Shown here one piece after another: positions 15,656 through 25,101 of a DNA stretch of 40,710 nt. The stretch's first letter is position 1. Each line of letters begins with the position of its first letter. Below the pieces are notes generated by a model that was given only the letters and a program-made list of their open reading frames with translations, searched no databases and had not been told where the DNA came from. Position numbers and translations under genes: made by a program. The stretch comes from Lachnospiraceae bacterium FE2018 (lineage in GTDB: Bacteria > Bacillota > Clostridia > Lachnospirales > Lachnospiraceae), in the NCBI GenBank assembly GCA_000702845.1, contig JNKK01000023.1:1-40710 (forward strand). Reading direction: 5' to 3'.

Positions 15656-17335
15656 ATGACAAAAAAGTATTTATTTATCAAAAAGAAGATGTTTCCTGCT
15701 GACAGTCCGGAAACGATTTCCGGCTGCGTCGAATTCATTGAAAATGCACTTCGGGAGATGGAAATCGACAGAAAGCTGATACTGCGGACGGTACTGATTG
15801 TTGAAGAAGTGATCGTACGAATGATATCTAATGCCGGAGGAAAACACATTTCTGTCCGGATCAGACGCCGTTTCGGAGATGCGGAAATCCGGATTCTCTC
15901 GGAAGGGGAAGCGTTTGAACTAAATGGTATCGGTGCAGTTGAAGCAGGAGATATCATGAATATGGAAGATGAAGATGCCGAGCATGCGATCCGGTCAATC
16001 GTGCTCAATTCTCTGGGGGATCATCTGAAGTATTCACATAAAAAAGGCATGAACCACGTGCGGATCATGGCCGGACAATCCGAAAAGTCGATGCTGCTGG
16101 CCACGATTTTTGCACTTGTGATCGGACTTTTATTTGGATTGCTTATGAAATTTGTTTTTCCCGCAGCAGTAACCGGCGGGATCAGCAATATTCTGCTGAG
16201 TCCTGTTAAGACCATGTTTATGAATGCACTGAAGATTGTCATAGCGCCGGTCGTGTTCTTCTCAATTGTATCGTGCATTTCCCAGTTCAAAGACCTGTCA
16301 GAACTCGGTAAGATAGGCGCGAAGGTAATGGGGATGTATCTGCTGACCACGGTCGCCGCTGTGTTGATTTCCGTGGGAATGAGTATCCTGCTTCACCCTG
16401 GCACGCCGGGATTTGCGCTGTCGTTAAGTGCAGACGCTGCATCAGTTGCAGGTCTGAATACAGAAGTAGATACTTCGCTGCTGCACACGATCATCAACAT
16501 TGTTCCGGACAATTTCCTCAGTCCGTTTATTGAGTCCGATACGCTTCAGATTATTTTTCTGGCTGTGATCTGCGGGATTGCGGTCGGAATGATCGGAGAG
16601 TATTCTACGGTTCTGCAGGAGTTTTTCGAGGCGTGTAATTCTCTTTTCCTGACAATTACAACGATGATTACGCGGTTTATTCCTGTGGCTGTGTTCTGCT
16701 CAGTTGTGCTGATGATGCTAAAGATGGGAGGAAAATCATTCCTCTCCCTGCTGGGAATGGCCGGAACGCATCTGCTTTGTGTTTTCTGTATGCTGGTTGT
16801 ATACGGATTTCTGATTCTTGTGTTCGGACGTCTGAATCCGCTGCTTTTTTACAGGAAGAATAAAGAGGGAATGGTTACCAGCTTTACACTCGCGTCGAGT
16901 TCTGCAGCGATGCCGGTGAACATGAAGACGTGTACAGACAAACTGGGGATATCATCAAAAGTCTGCAGCTTTTCGATTCCCCTGGGCGCAACTGTCAACA
17001 TGGATGGAACGTGTATCCTGTTGACAGTTGGGGGACTGTTTTTGGCGCGGGCTTACGGGATCAGCGTGACACAGTCTATGTTTCTGTCACTTATTGTTAC
17101 GATTGTGCTGCTCTCGCTCGGAGCGCCTGGTGTACCGGGATCCGGACTCGTCTGCCTGGGGATTGTTATCGGAAGCCTGGGGGTTCCGATCGAGGCTGTC
17201 GGTCTTGTCATGGGAATTTATCCGTTTCTGGATATGTTCAACACAATGTCAAATACGACCGGTGACGTGGCCGCAGCCCTGATTGTTGCCTCAAGTGAAG
17301 ACCTGGTCGACCTCGAGACGTATAACAAGGTATAA
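15656..17335 (+). CDS. SDF-family (DAACS) symporter with N-terminal ATPase-like domain
   Basis: Residues about 145-559 form a sodium/proton:dicarboxylate or amino-acid symporter. The evidence is the serine-rich hairpin LASSSAAMPVNMKTC, SIPLGATVNMDGT, the PGVPGSGLV loop and DMFNTMSNTTGDVAAALIVA, all conserved in the GltPh/DctA family. Residues 1-140 are cytosolic and absent from ordinary members. They contain LIVEEVIVRMISNA followed by strand SVRIRRRF, resembling the N-box region of RsbW/GHKL-type ATPases; no clear G-box is visible. The Shine-Dalgarno site is weak, and the gene lies 31 bases after the FN3 gene. The extra domain may regulate transport or bind nucleotide; the solute is unknown. 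Confidence 0.8.
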   Translation: MTKKYLFIKKKMFPADSPETISGCVEFIENALREMEIDRKLILRTVLIVEEVIVRMISNAGGKHISVRIRRRFGDAEIRILSEGEAFELNGIGAVEAGDIMNMEDEDAEHAIRSIVLNSLGDHLKYSHKKGMNHVRIMAGQSEKSMLLATIFALVIGLLFGLLMKFVFPAAVTGGISNILLSPVKTMFMNALKIVIAPVVFFSIVSCISQFKDLSELGKIGAKVMGMYLLTTVAAVLISVGMSILLHPGTPGFALSLSADAASVAGLNTEVDTSLLHTIINIVPDNFLSPFIESDTLQIIFLAVICGIAVGMIGEYSTVLQEFFEACNSLFLTITTMITRFIPVAVFCSVVLMMLKMGGKSFLSLLGMAGTHLLCVFCMLVVYGFLILVFGRLNPLLFYRKNKEGMVTSFTLASSSAAMPVNMKTCTDKLGISSKVCSFSIPLGATVNMDGTCILLTVGGLFLARAYGISVTQSMFLSLIVTIVLLSLGAPGVPGSGLVCLGIVIGSLGVPIEAVGLVMGIYPFLDMFNTMSNTTGDVAAALIVASSEDLVDLETYNKV

Positions 17336-17357
17336 CAAAGAATAACAAAACAAACCG

Positions 17358-18104
17358 TTAAACAGCCGACTGCCGGATCCACTGGTAGCCGGTTGTTTTT
17401 TTGTTTTCGGTCCAGATCTTCATCTCTTTTTTCCCTTTTTTATAAGTGAAGATTGTCCGGGTATCGAGATTTTCGGTCTTCTTGAGTTTCCACTTTTTGC
17501 TTTTCATGGCTTTTTTCATTTTTTTTACGCTCTGACCGAGATAGACACCATAGAGCATCAGCTTTTTGTTATAAGAGTTTTGAAGGAGATACGCCTTGTT
17601 TGTGTTTTTATCAAAACGAAGGAAGAGCGAATTGTCCGGGAAGACATAGAGATTTCCTTCCGCGATCGGATCATTCTCGGTGAAAACTGCATACTGAGAC
17701 TTTTTCACCAGCCTGCTGTAGTGTTTATTCAGATATTTAGAGAGTTCTGTGCGTTTGCCGACTGTTACATTGCAGGTAAGAGAGAAGCCGTATCCGGTTT
17801 TGCATGAAATTATTGTTTTTCCGGCTTTTTTTGCAGTGACCACACCCTTTTTGCTGACTGTGGCAACTTTTTTGTTGGAAGAGGACCAGCCTTCAGACGC
17901 AGTCTTCATGCCTCCAATGTACATTGTCAGCGGTTCTTTGTCTCCGGGATACATGGTAAGTTCTTCTTTATCAAGAAGAATTGCAGTTCCGGTGCCGGCC
18001 TGAGCATCAGATGAACCGACTGCCATCAGGATGCCCGCTGCCATCATAATAACCAGAATAATCGCAATGATTCTTTTGCCGTTAAATCGTTTCTGTTTTC
18101 TCAT
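17358..18104 (-). CDS. Secreted Big_2 (Ig-like) domain protein
   Basis: The 248-residue protein has a signal peptide (KRIIAIILVIMMAAGILM, cleavage near DAQA). One Big_2 domain lies at about residues 38-115, with the hallmark WSSSNKKVATVSKKGVVTA. The C-terminal domain, about residues 120-248, is lysine-rich and unrecognised; it contains VYLGQSVKKMKKAM, similar to small secreted assembly-type folds. AAGGAG lies upstream. It starts 30 bases after the stop of the giant LRR gene on the same strand, so it is the second gene of that operon. The Big_2 core is very similar to that of the protein at 37897-38826. Likely wall-associated. Confidence 0.75.
   Translation of the reverse strand: MRKQKRFNGKRIIAIILVIMMAAGILMAVGSSDAQAGTGTAILLDKEELTMYPGDKEPLTMYIGGMKTASEGWSSSNKKVATVSKKGVVTAKKAGKTIISCKTGYGFSLTCNVTVGKRTELSKYLNKHYSRLVKKSQYAVFTENDPIAEGNLYVFPDNSLFLRFDKNTNKAYLLQNSYNKKLMLYGVYLGQSVKKMKKAMKSKKWKLKKTENLDTRTIFTYKKGKKEMKIWTENKKTTGYQWIRQSAV
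17366..17404 (+). terminator. Terminator of the symporter gene, inside the opposing gene
   Basis: CCGACTGCC (17366-17374) pairs with GGTAGCCGG (17384-17392) with one mismatch and one wobble, followed by a run of T. It lies within the last codons of the convergent minus-strand Big_2 gene. Confidence 0.5.
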
Positions 18105-18134
18105 GAAAATTCTCCTTTTGCTGATAATGAATGG

Positions 18135-21100
18135 TTACTTTCTGATCTTCACTTTTTTCACTTTTCCGAATTCCGAATAATAGCAGATATCACCGACCTT
18201 CCTGAATGAACGGATTCTGACGTAATATTTCTTTCCCTTTTTCAGCTTCTTCAGAACCGCTTTGGTTTTAGAGGATTTATTGATCAGCTTGCTTTTCGCA
18301 TCTGAAAAGTCCTTTTTGCGTGCGTACTGGATTTCGTATCCGGCAGCCTTCTTATTCTTTTTCCATTTCACGGTCAGCTTCCGGCTGCCGGTATTTTTCA
18401 CTGATTTCAGCTTTGGCGCTTTCAGCCATTTTACAGTGACGTCCTGATCTTCAGTGCCGGATCCGGATACCGTTCCATCAGCGGATCCGGAAGGATTGCC
18501 TGCTGTTCCGGAGGATTCCGAGCTGCCTGAACTTCCCGGGCCGTCCTGGTTTCCGGATCCGCCAGGTGTATCAGAACCGGACCCGCCCGGATTATCTGAG
18601 CCGGAATCTCCAGAAGGAGGATTTTGTGCAGCAGTCGAGCGGACAGTAACAGATATCGTTTTACTGGTGTAATATTTGTTTTCTGCGCAGGTGACTTTGA
18701 TTGTGCCAGATCCCACATAGTTTGCAGGGATCGTAACATTTCCGTTCTGATCTACCGTGATCTGTGAACTGGTTGTTGAATAGCTGACCGGTCCGCCTTC
18801 CGTCACGGTTACGGAAAGTTTCTTTGTCTGCGGCTTGTCGGAAGAAGTTACTGTAAATCCTGAAGCAGTGAATACAGGCTGCTTTTTCTGGATCGTAAAT
18901 GTACCTGTCGCAGTTCCGTAATAAGGAGCGATTCCGGTCACGGTTACAGTTGCAGTGCCGGGGAGAATATTGTCTTTGTAAGCAACAGTATAATGCAGGT
19001 TTTCCGTCAGTGTCACATTGTTAAGCTTTACAGTAACGGTCGGCGTAAGAGCAGATCCGCTGTACGTTGCATTAGATACAGATACCTTCGCATTTTTCAG
19101 CGGGATGCAATCCGTTCCGTAAAGAACCTGTTCACAGTTCCCCGCAGAAGAGGGAAGTGTATAGCCAAAGGACAGCGCACCGCTGCTGTCAGCCTGCTTC
19201 TGATCGATAAACAGAAGGTTGTCCGCCGCGAACAGATCTTCGGCATTTTTATCCTTTACAATCACGAAGAGATAAGCCTGTCCGGGCCACCGGTCGGCAA
19301 ATGATGCTGTATTTGCAGAAGCAGGTGTGTAGGATGCGAAAACACCCTGCAGCCGTATTGGTTTTATGAAACCGGCTGTCATTTCCGCTGAAACTGCGTC
19401 AGCCGGCAGGATTTCCATCGCCGGATCTGCGGATTGTTCTTCCTCTGTATTCTGAATTGTATTGCTGTCAGTGTCATTCTCGCCAGTGTTGTTCTCGTCA
19501 GCATCGGTTTCCGCTGCGTCATTGTTTCCGGATTCGTCCACAGGTGCATCGGCTGCATCAGAAGAATCTGCTGCCGGATTTGCTTCATCCACAGTACCAG
19601 GAGCCGGACTGGTTCCTTCTGCAGAATCAGAAGCAGAGTCGTTTCCATTCGCGGAATCGGAAACAGAATCAGTTCCGTTCGAAGAATCAGAAGACGGATT
19701 TGTTATATTCGCAGGATCAGAACCCGGATTGATTTCTTCTGCAGAATCATAATCCGGAGTTGCTTCATCTGCCGGAACCAGGGCAGAAGACGCCGGTTTG
19801 ACAGATTCGGATTCCTTACCGGTAGCCGGATTATAAGGTACCCAGGTTGCGTTGACTGTATTTCCGCCGCTGGAATTGCATTCCAATTGTGCTTCTTCTG
19901 ATGCCCAGAAGCTGCTGTCCTCCGGGTAATATACTGTTCCGGTGTAATCACCAATCCAGCCATAGATCCCGTTTATATTATCGGGTGTGCCTTTGATGTA
20001 AATATTTGACAGCGAATGATTGTTCCAGAACATACTGCGTCCATAGGTCTTCAATCTGGACGGCATATGAATATCGGTAATGTTTGTATACATGAAGGCA
20101 CTGATACCGATCGACGTAATGTGATCCGGAAGGATCAACTCACCCGTCAGTCCGCTGCAGTCTGCGAAGGCTTCCAATTCGATTTCGGTCAGAGAATCCG
20201 GCAGAGAAAGTGAGGACAGACCCGTACAGCCTTTAAATGCATAGTTTTCGATCGTTTCCAGCTGATCCGGAAATACAATTTCTGTAAGCGTGGTTAAACC
20301 TTCAAACGCGGCCTTTCCAATGGTTTTCAGTGAGGCGGGAAGTACCAGCGTTCCGGTCAGTCCTGTCCCAATAAAAGCATCGTCGTCGATTACGGTAACA
20401 GAATCTGGAAGATTGATCGCAGTCAATCCGGCATTATACGCGAAAGAGAAATCTCCGATTTTAGTTACGGTGTCCGCGAAAACTACTTCGTTCAAAGCAG
20501 ATCCTTTTGAGGAACCACTAAAACACCAACTGCCGATTGTTTTCGGCTCTGTGCCATTTTCCATGACGATCCGCGAAATGTTTTTACAGGAGTCAAACGC
20601 GTATGTGCCGAGGTAGGTCACGGAGGATGGGATTGTCAGTGTTCCGTTTAATCCGTCGCAAAACTGGAAGGCACTGTCAAAGATATGCGTCAGCCCCTCA
20701 TTCAGTGTGACAGAGGTAATGTTGCTGCAATGTATGAACGCACTACTGCTGATGGTTTCGACTGCATCCGGGATCTGAACTGCACCGCTGAAGGCGCTGC
20801 GCGAAAAAGCACCTTCGTTGATACGTGTCAGGTTTTTACTGATTTTGAGTGAGCCGTTTGCACTCTCCATACCCTGGAAAGCCATATCGCCGACATATGT
20901 GACAGAATCCGGGATCGTAATGCCGCCGGTGAAACATGTTTTATAAAATGCACATTTACCGATATGCGTAAGTCTGCTTTCTTCTGTACCGAGATTCAGG
21001 ATCCCCCCTCCGGATTCCGCGAAATCTCCATAACTGTCAAATGCATAATCACCGATCCAGACCACGTTGTCCGGAATATTGAGCGTTTTATACATTCGGA

Positions 21101-23345
21101 TCAGACGGTTAAATGCGTTTGACTGAATTGTGATATCGTTCTTTTCCGGGAACACCAGAATGTCTGTCATCTGAATACAATTGTAGAACGCGTAGCTTTT
21201 GACAGTCCGGAGTTCTTCCGGCAGGTCAACGCCCTCGAGTTTTTCGCATTGCCGGAAGGCACTGGCACCGATGGTCTCTACTTTGTCCGGGATTATGACT
21301 TTTGTAAGCTTATTCATTTTATAAAACGCATAATCCCCGATACTGGTCAGTTCATCCGGAAAAACAACTTCTTCAATACGTTTTGCGTACGGATACCACG
21401 GCGCATTTCCGGAGGAATAATCATACATACTGCCGCTGCCGGTGATGTAGAGGGTATCTCCCAGAACCTCATAGTTGAGATTCACGCCGCAGGAGCCCTT
21501 GATAATATCGGTTTCACAAATCATAACTTTCGGTTCCTGACTGACCCGAACATGGAAGCGTTCTTTGGAGCCGTACGGCACGTAGAAATCATATTCACCG
21601 TTTGGAAGATACGTTGTAAACCATCCACTGCCGTCTGTTTTGCCCGCAGGCTGATTCGTTGCCGCATTGATGACATCGACGTTAGGAAGCGGAGAGCCTT
21701 CGGCGTCGAGCATCTGAAGTTTTACACGCCAGGTATAATACGGGCAGGATTTGTTCATTTCACTGATCCCGTGTGTATTACAGGTGTAGAAATAAACCGG
21801 TTCTGTACTCCGGATTTCCTCATCTGTTGAAAGCTTCATGGACATGCTTTCATTGCTCCAGAGATTGAGTTCTGCTTTTCCGGTCACCGAGATTCCTAAC
21901 TGACCGCTGATGCAGTCATCGCACAGATGGTGATAGGCCCCGTCAGATGTCTCAGGTACATATGGTGTTTTTTCACCTGAGACGGAAGCTTTGCATTCAG
22001 CACCGAAAGTTGTTTTCAGAAGATCGCCGTCCAAAGCAGAAATATCCAGTCCGCCGAAGATGGAGAAAGATAATTCACCGTTCAGTTTTACAGACGAATC
22101 AACGGGATGAAAGACCGGATTTTCATTTGCTGGCGTAATACGTCCGTCGACAATCGTACAACGGGCGGCATGCGCCCATGCGCTGTTCCATTCAACCCCG
22201 GATGAAAGCTCCAGGCTGAATTTCGGTCCGACAGTAATGTCTACCAGATCTTTGACCGGGAGCGGTATGGTAAACGGTGTAATGGAAAGACTGCCTTTCC
22301 CTTCAGCTTCTACGGAAAGCTGATTCTCACTTGCATATGATAAATCAATATAGCTGCTGTTTTTATTCCAGGCAATGATGCAGGATACATCCGGCTGGTG
22401 TTTAATATCAAGGTTAAATCCGCCGGAAATTTCGCCCTCAACGATTCCCGCTTTACCGGAGAGTCCTGCGGCAAGTGACGGATTGGCCTGGATGTCTAGT
22501 TCGTTTAAATAGGTGAAGGCATTGCCGTGATCGGGGTTGCCTGTGTATTTTGCGGTGAATCTGAGCGCGGCAATTTTAGAAGCCCGGTTCGGATCGGGCG
22601 TAATCTCCAGTGTCATCCCGCTGCCGACGCCGCTTCCCAGATCGGAGAGGGCGGATACCGTTCCCATCTGAACAGTTTCGTCTGCGTCTGTAAAGGATAC
22701 GGTATCCCCGTTTGAAAGATTCTGTAAGGTATCATCAGGGTTTTCGAACAGCCATGAGCCATCCGCCTGATGTGTCACTTTATTTTGGACAGAAGAGGTG
22801 TTAATTACCGTTACGTCATCTGAAAAGGCCACAAAGTTGCCTTCACCGAGATCAATCGAAGGCAGATCACTGTAATTGTCGAGAGAATCGGACAGAAGTG
22901 ACTGCACTGTCGTCGTATAGCGCTCAGTCGCGTATGCCTCACAGAGCGGATAATTCGTATAGCGGTCAACCAGAAATGCCTTTGCATAGAAATGGGCAGG
23001 CATTTCCTCTGCAGAGAGGTTCATCTGGATCGAATCTGTCTGCGAAGAAGCGGACGGAGCGGCATTGATCGTTCCGCTGGCCAGCATCTCGCCGCTTGTT
23101 TCATCATAAACAGCCGCAATAACGGAAGCGGAAACATTTGCCTGATACGTGACAGACGCAGTGTTTCCGGAAAAAGTCAGATCTGAGATGGATCCTAGTA
23201 CCTGAACGGGAGTTTCCGTTCCGGATTCTGCCGGCGCGGTTTCTCCCGGCAAAAGATCATCGTCTGCAGATACAGAAACCACTGCAAACGACAAAATGAT
23301 CAGCGTGAAGAGAAAAATGAATGAGAGAGAACGAAACTTTTTCAT
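18135..23345 (-). CDS. Giant BspA-like LRR_5 surface protein (1736 aa)
   Basis: After a signal peptide (residues 1-27) comes a beta-rich region to about 530, then a carboxypeptidase-regulatory-like module (about 535-605, PNVDVINAATNQPAGKTDGSG). Next is a CGVNLNYEVLGDTLYITGSG lead-in and about 500 residues of LRR_5/BspA repeats (about 650-1160, repeated IGDYAF, IPDSVT and similar). An acidic Asp/Ser/Asn linker (about 1175-1320) leads to a module of MBG type (YSGSALTPTVTVKLNN), a second Ig-like domain, a Gly/Ser linker and a C-terminal FN3 domain with lysine-rich strands. BspA proteins bind host matrix or coaggregate bacteria in other species. No LPXTG is seen. It is divergent from the LytTR operon and may be its target. 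Confidence 0.85.
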   Translation of the reverse strand: MKKFRSLSFIFLFTLIILSFAVVSVSADDDLLPGETAPAESGTETPVQVLGSISDLTFSGNTASVTYQANVSASVIAAVYDETSGEMLASGTINAAPSASSQTDSIQMNLSAEEMPAHFYAKAFLVDRYTNYPLCEAYATERYTTTVQSLLSDSLDNYSDLPSIDLGEGNFVAFSDDVTVINTSSVQNKVTHQADGSWLFENPDDTLQNLSNGDTVSFTDADETVQMGTVSALSDLGSGVGSGMTLEITPDPNRASKIAALRFTAKYTGNPDHGNAFTYLNELDIQANPSLAAGLSGKAGIVEGEISGGFNLDIKHQPDVSCIIAWNKNSSYIDLSYASENQLSVEAEGKGSLSITPFTIPLPVKDLVDITVGPKFSLELSSGVEWNSAWAHAARCTIVDGRITPANENPVFHPVDSSVKLNGELSFSIFGGLDISALDGDLLKTTFGAECKASVSGEKTPYVPETSDGAYHHLCDDCISGQLGISVTGKAELNLWSNESMSMKLSTDEEIRSTEPVYFYTCNTHGISEMNKSCPYYTWRVKLQMLDAEGSPLPNVDVINAATNQPAGKTDGSGWFTTYLPNGEYDFYVPYGSKERFHVRVSQEPKVMICETDIIKGSCGVNLNYEVLGDTLYITGSGSMYDYSSGNAPWYPYAKRIEEVVFPDELTSIGDYAFYKMNKLTKVIIPDKVETIGASAFRQCEKLEGVDLPEELRTVKSYAFYNCIQMTDILVFPEKNDITIQSNAFNRLIRMYKTLNIPDNVVWIGDYAFDSYGDFAESGGGILNLGTEESRLTHIGKCAFYKTCFTGGITIPDSVTYVGDMAFQGMESANGSLKISKNLTRINEGAFSRSAFSGAVQIPDAVETISSSAFIHCSNITSVTLNEGLTHIFDSAFQFCDGLNGTLTIPSSVTYLGTYAFDSCKNISRIVMENGTEPKTIGSWCFSGSSKGSALNEVVFADTVTKIGDFSFAYNAGLTAINLPDSVTVIDDDAFIGTGLTGTLVLPASLKTIGKAAFEGLTTLTEIVFPDQLETIENYAFKGCTGLSSLSLPDSLTEIELEAFADCSGLTGELILPDHITSIGISAFMYTNITDIHMPSRLKTYGRSMFWNNHSLSNIYIKGTPDNINGIYGWIGDYTGTVYYPEDSSFWASEEAQLECNSSGGNTVNATWVPYNPATGKESESVKPASSALVPADEATPDYDSAEEINPGSDPANITNPSSDSSNGTDSVSDSANGNDSASDSAEGTSPAPGTVDEANPAADSSDAADAPVDESGNNDAAETDADENNTGENDTDSNTIQNTEEEQSADPAMEILPADAVSAEMTAGFIKPIRLQGVFASYTPASANTASFADRWPGQAYLFVIVKDKNAEDLFAADNLLFIDQKQADSSGALSFGYTLPSSAGNCEQVLYGTDCIPLKNAKVSVSNATYSGSALTPTVTVKLNNVTLTENLHYTVAYKDNILPGTATVTVTGIAPYYGTATGTFTIQKKQPVFTASGFTVTSSDKPQTKKLSVTVTEGGPVSYSTTSSQITVDQNGNVTIPANYVGSGTIKVTCAENKYYTSKTISVTVRSTAAQNPPSGDSGSDNPGGSGSDTPGGSGNQDGPGSSGSSESSGTAGNPSGSADGTVSGSGTEDQDVTVKWLKAPKLKSVKNTGSRKLTVKWKKNKKAAGYEIQYARKKDFSDAKSKLINKSSKTKAVLKKLKKGKKYYVRIRSFRKVGDICYYSEFGKVKKVKIRK

Positions 23346-23395
23346 AGAGAAATACCTCTGTGATGCGTAACCCCGGCTGCTGTTGTTGATTATTA

Positions 23396-23425
23396 ATTAT
23401 ACTTCGAATGTACTGCATTATACAA
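23396..23425 (-). promoter_or_regulatory. Candidate promoter of the giant LRR gene
   Basis: On the minus strand there is a TTGTAT -35 (23420-23425), an 18-base spacer and a perfect TATAAT (23396-23401), about 50 bases before the start codon. Confidence 0.45.
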
Positions 23426-23546
23426 GCAATTAGAAAAGTAAAATCCGGAACATTTTCCGCAAAATAAAAGGACACTATCGTGTATGAAATGTAGGATGAT
23501 ATAAAAGATAAATGTATATTAGGGTAACAAAAGCAAAGAAAAGCGG

Positions 23547-23575
23547 TTGTCCTGTGATGATAATTAATGTAAAAT
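23547..23575 (+). promoter_or_regulatory. Promoter of the LytTR/kinase operon
   Basis: TTGTCC (23547-23552), a 17-base spacer and TAAAAT (23570-23575). The transcript would start near 23582, about 27 bases before the regulator's ATG. Confidence 0.6.
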
Positions 23576-23595
23576 CGTTAAGGGTATAGTTTTGG
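23574..23595 (+). promoter_or_regulatory. Possible LytTR-type direct repeat at the transcript start
   Basis: ATCGTTAAG and ATAGTTTTG, 12 bases apart, each resemble the GTT-centred half-site of LytTR regulators. The period is shorter than the usual 21-22 bases, so this is a weak call. Confidence 0.25.
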
Positions 23596-23608
23596 AAAGA
23601 GGAGCACC

Positions 23609-24316
23609 ATGTTACATATACATATCTGTGATGATGATAAACATTATCTGGAAAAAGAGCAGGCAATCTTAAATGCCTTTGCGCAGGAGCATCAGATCCA
23701 AATTTCTGTAACTGCGTCATCTTCTTTAGAAGAACTTGAGCAGTACATCTTTTCAGAGGGAAATAAGCCGGATATCCTTTTTCTGGATATTGAGTTTGAG
23801 CAGGATACAAGCATTCGTCTGGCAGAAAAGATCGGCCGGATGCTGCCGTCCTGCAGCATTGCCTTTCTGACCAATTATCTTTCCTACGCGACGGATGTCT
23901 ACAATGCCAATCATTTTTATTTTGTTATAAAAGATGAGCTGGAAAGCAGGCTGGACGCAATTCTAAAGCGCTATTATGACCGCGGACAGAGAATTATCCT
24001 GCATACAAAAAAGACGGAGTGGAGTTTCGAGGCAAATGACATCATGTATGTCGAGCGGGCCAGACGCGCCTGCTATATCATTCTGGCAAACGAAGAAAGC
24101 AAAAAAATCTCGCTGAACTTCGAAGATGCAGCAGAGGAGTTCCACCCGCCTATGTTTATACGCTGTCATAACAGCTTTATCATTAATCTGAATTATCTTC
24201 AGAAATATTCATCCAACACCTTTGTCCTGAAAAACGGAAAAGAAATTCCAATCAGCCGGTCTTACCAGAAAGCCTGCCATCAGGTATTTCTGAAATGGCA
24301 GGAAATCTGGGTGTAG
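23609..24316 (+). CDS. LytTR-family response regulator (AgrA-like)
   Basis: The 235-residue protein has a receiver domain (residues 1-120). The acidic cluster is CDDD, the phospho-acceptor Asp is in ILFLDIEF, the Thr in FLTNY and the Lys in FVIKDE. A LytTR DNA-binding domain follows (about 130-235), with IMYVERARRACYIIL, FIRCHNSFIINLNYL and IPISRSYQKA. GAGGAG precedes the ATG. It is the first gene of a six-gene operon with a GHKL protein and four membrane receptors, and the only response regulator there. Its likely targets include its own promoter and the divergent giant surface protein gene; both are inferences. Confidence 0.9.
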   Translation: MLHIHICDDDKHYLEKEQAILNAFAQEHQIQISVTASSSLEELEQYIFSEGNKPDILFLDIEFEQDTSIRLAEKIGRMLPSCSIAFLTNYLSYATDVYNANHFYFVIKDELESRLDAILKRYYDRGQRIILHTKKTEWSFEANDIMYVERARRACYIILANEESKKISLNFEDAAEEFHPPMFIRCHNSFIINLNYLQKYSSNTFVLKNGKEIPISRSYQKACHQVFLKWQEIWV

Positions 24317-24346
24317 GCAATTGAAAGAAGAAGTGGAGTAATAGCT

Positions 24347-25087
24347 ATGTATGATATCTGGTGGTTGATGATACCCGTCCTGGCAGTTCTTGCGATAATC
24401 TATGGAATTATGAGGTACCGCCTGCACGTCGGAAGGGCCGTCCTGAAAGAGGAAGAAAAACTACTGGCCGGTCAGTTTGAACTTCTGCAAAAAGAGCAGA
24501 AAGAAATGAATGAATTTAAGGCGCAGATGGCAGAGGAAATTCAACAGTGGAAAATGTCCAGGGAGGAAAACTCAGAACGTGTTGCGTTATTTCAGAATGA
24601 TCTTTTGTCAGACCTGAAAACTGAAGAAGACCGATGTTACTGGCAGGATGCATTGCTCAATCTGACGTTCCTCCACAAGCTGGACGAATGCAGAAAACAG
24701 GGCATTGAGGTGACGCTGGAAGGATTTCCGCAGGAAGGGATGCCTGTTCCAAAAGCGAATCATACAGAATTAACCAGTTTAATGATCAATCTGTTTGATA
24801 ATGCCCGTGAGGCCTGCCAGCTCATTCCGGAAATCGAAAATCGCTGGATTTTAATCGATGTCCGAAAGGATAGAAGCAGACTTTTTGTTTCTATGAAAAA
24901 CAGCTGCAATGAGCAATCCAGGCAGAGATCCGGGACAAAAACCTGGAAACGAAATTCTGACGAACATGGGATTGGCCTGGACATCATCAACGATCTCGTC
25001 AGCGGTATGAAAGGCTGGATCAAAAGCGAGAGACGGGAGAATGTCTATCACGTAGAATTGATGCTGCCGCTTGGCCGGGATATATAA
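24347..25087 (+). CDS. GHKL ATPase protein lacking the phosphoacceptor His
   Basis: The 246-residue protein has one N-terminal membrane helix (about 5-22) and a long coiled-coil-like helix (about 30-95). An AgrC-type ATP-binding domain follows, with N-box MINLFDNAREA (Asn148 and Asn152) and G-box HGIGLDIINDLV (Gly208 and Gly210). In AgrC-type kinases an RHDxxNH motif sits in the long helix; here that stretch reads EEIQQWKMSREEN and holds no His. So the protein can probably bind ATP but has no usual histidine to phosphorylate in itself. The next four genes encode proteins with the RHD motif and broken ATPase domains, which suggests that they are its partners. Confidence 0.8.
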   Translation: MYDIWWLMIPVLAVLAIIYGIMRYRLHVGRAVLKEEEKLLAGQFELLQKEQKEMNEFKAQMAEEIQQWKMSREENSERVALFQNDLLSDLKTEEDRCYWQDALLNLTFLHKLDECRKQGIEVTLEGFPQEGMPVPKANHTELTSLMINLFDNAREACQLIPEIENRWILIDVRKDRSRLFVSMKNSCNEQSRQRSGTKTWKRNSDEHGIGLDIINDLVSGMKGWIKSERRENVYHVELMLPLGRDI

Positions 25088-25101
25088 TCGGAGCGTCTGA
25101 A

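Noticed and set aside
19434-19901. Plus-strand Cys/Arg/Ile-rich ORF of 155 codons
   Set aside because: It is antisense to the acidic linker of the giant LRR protein and lacks start signals.
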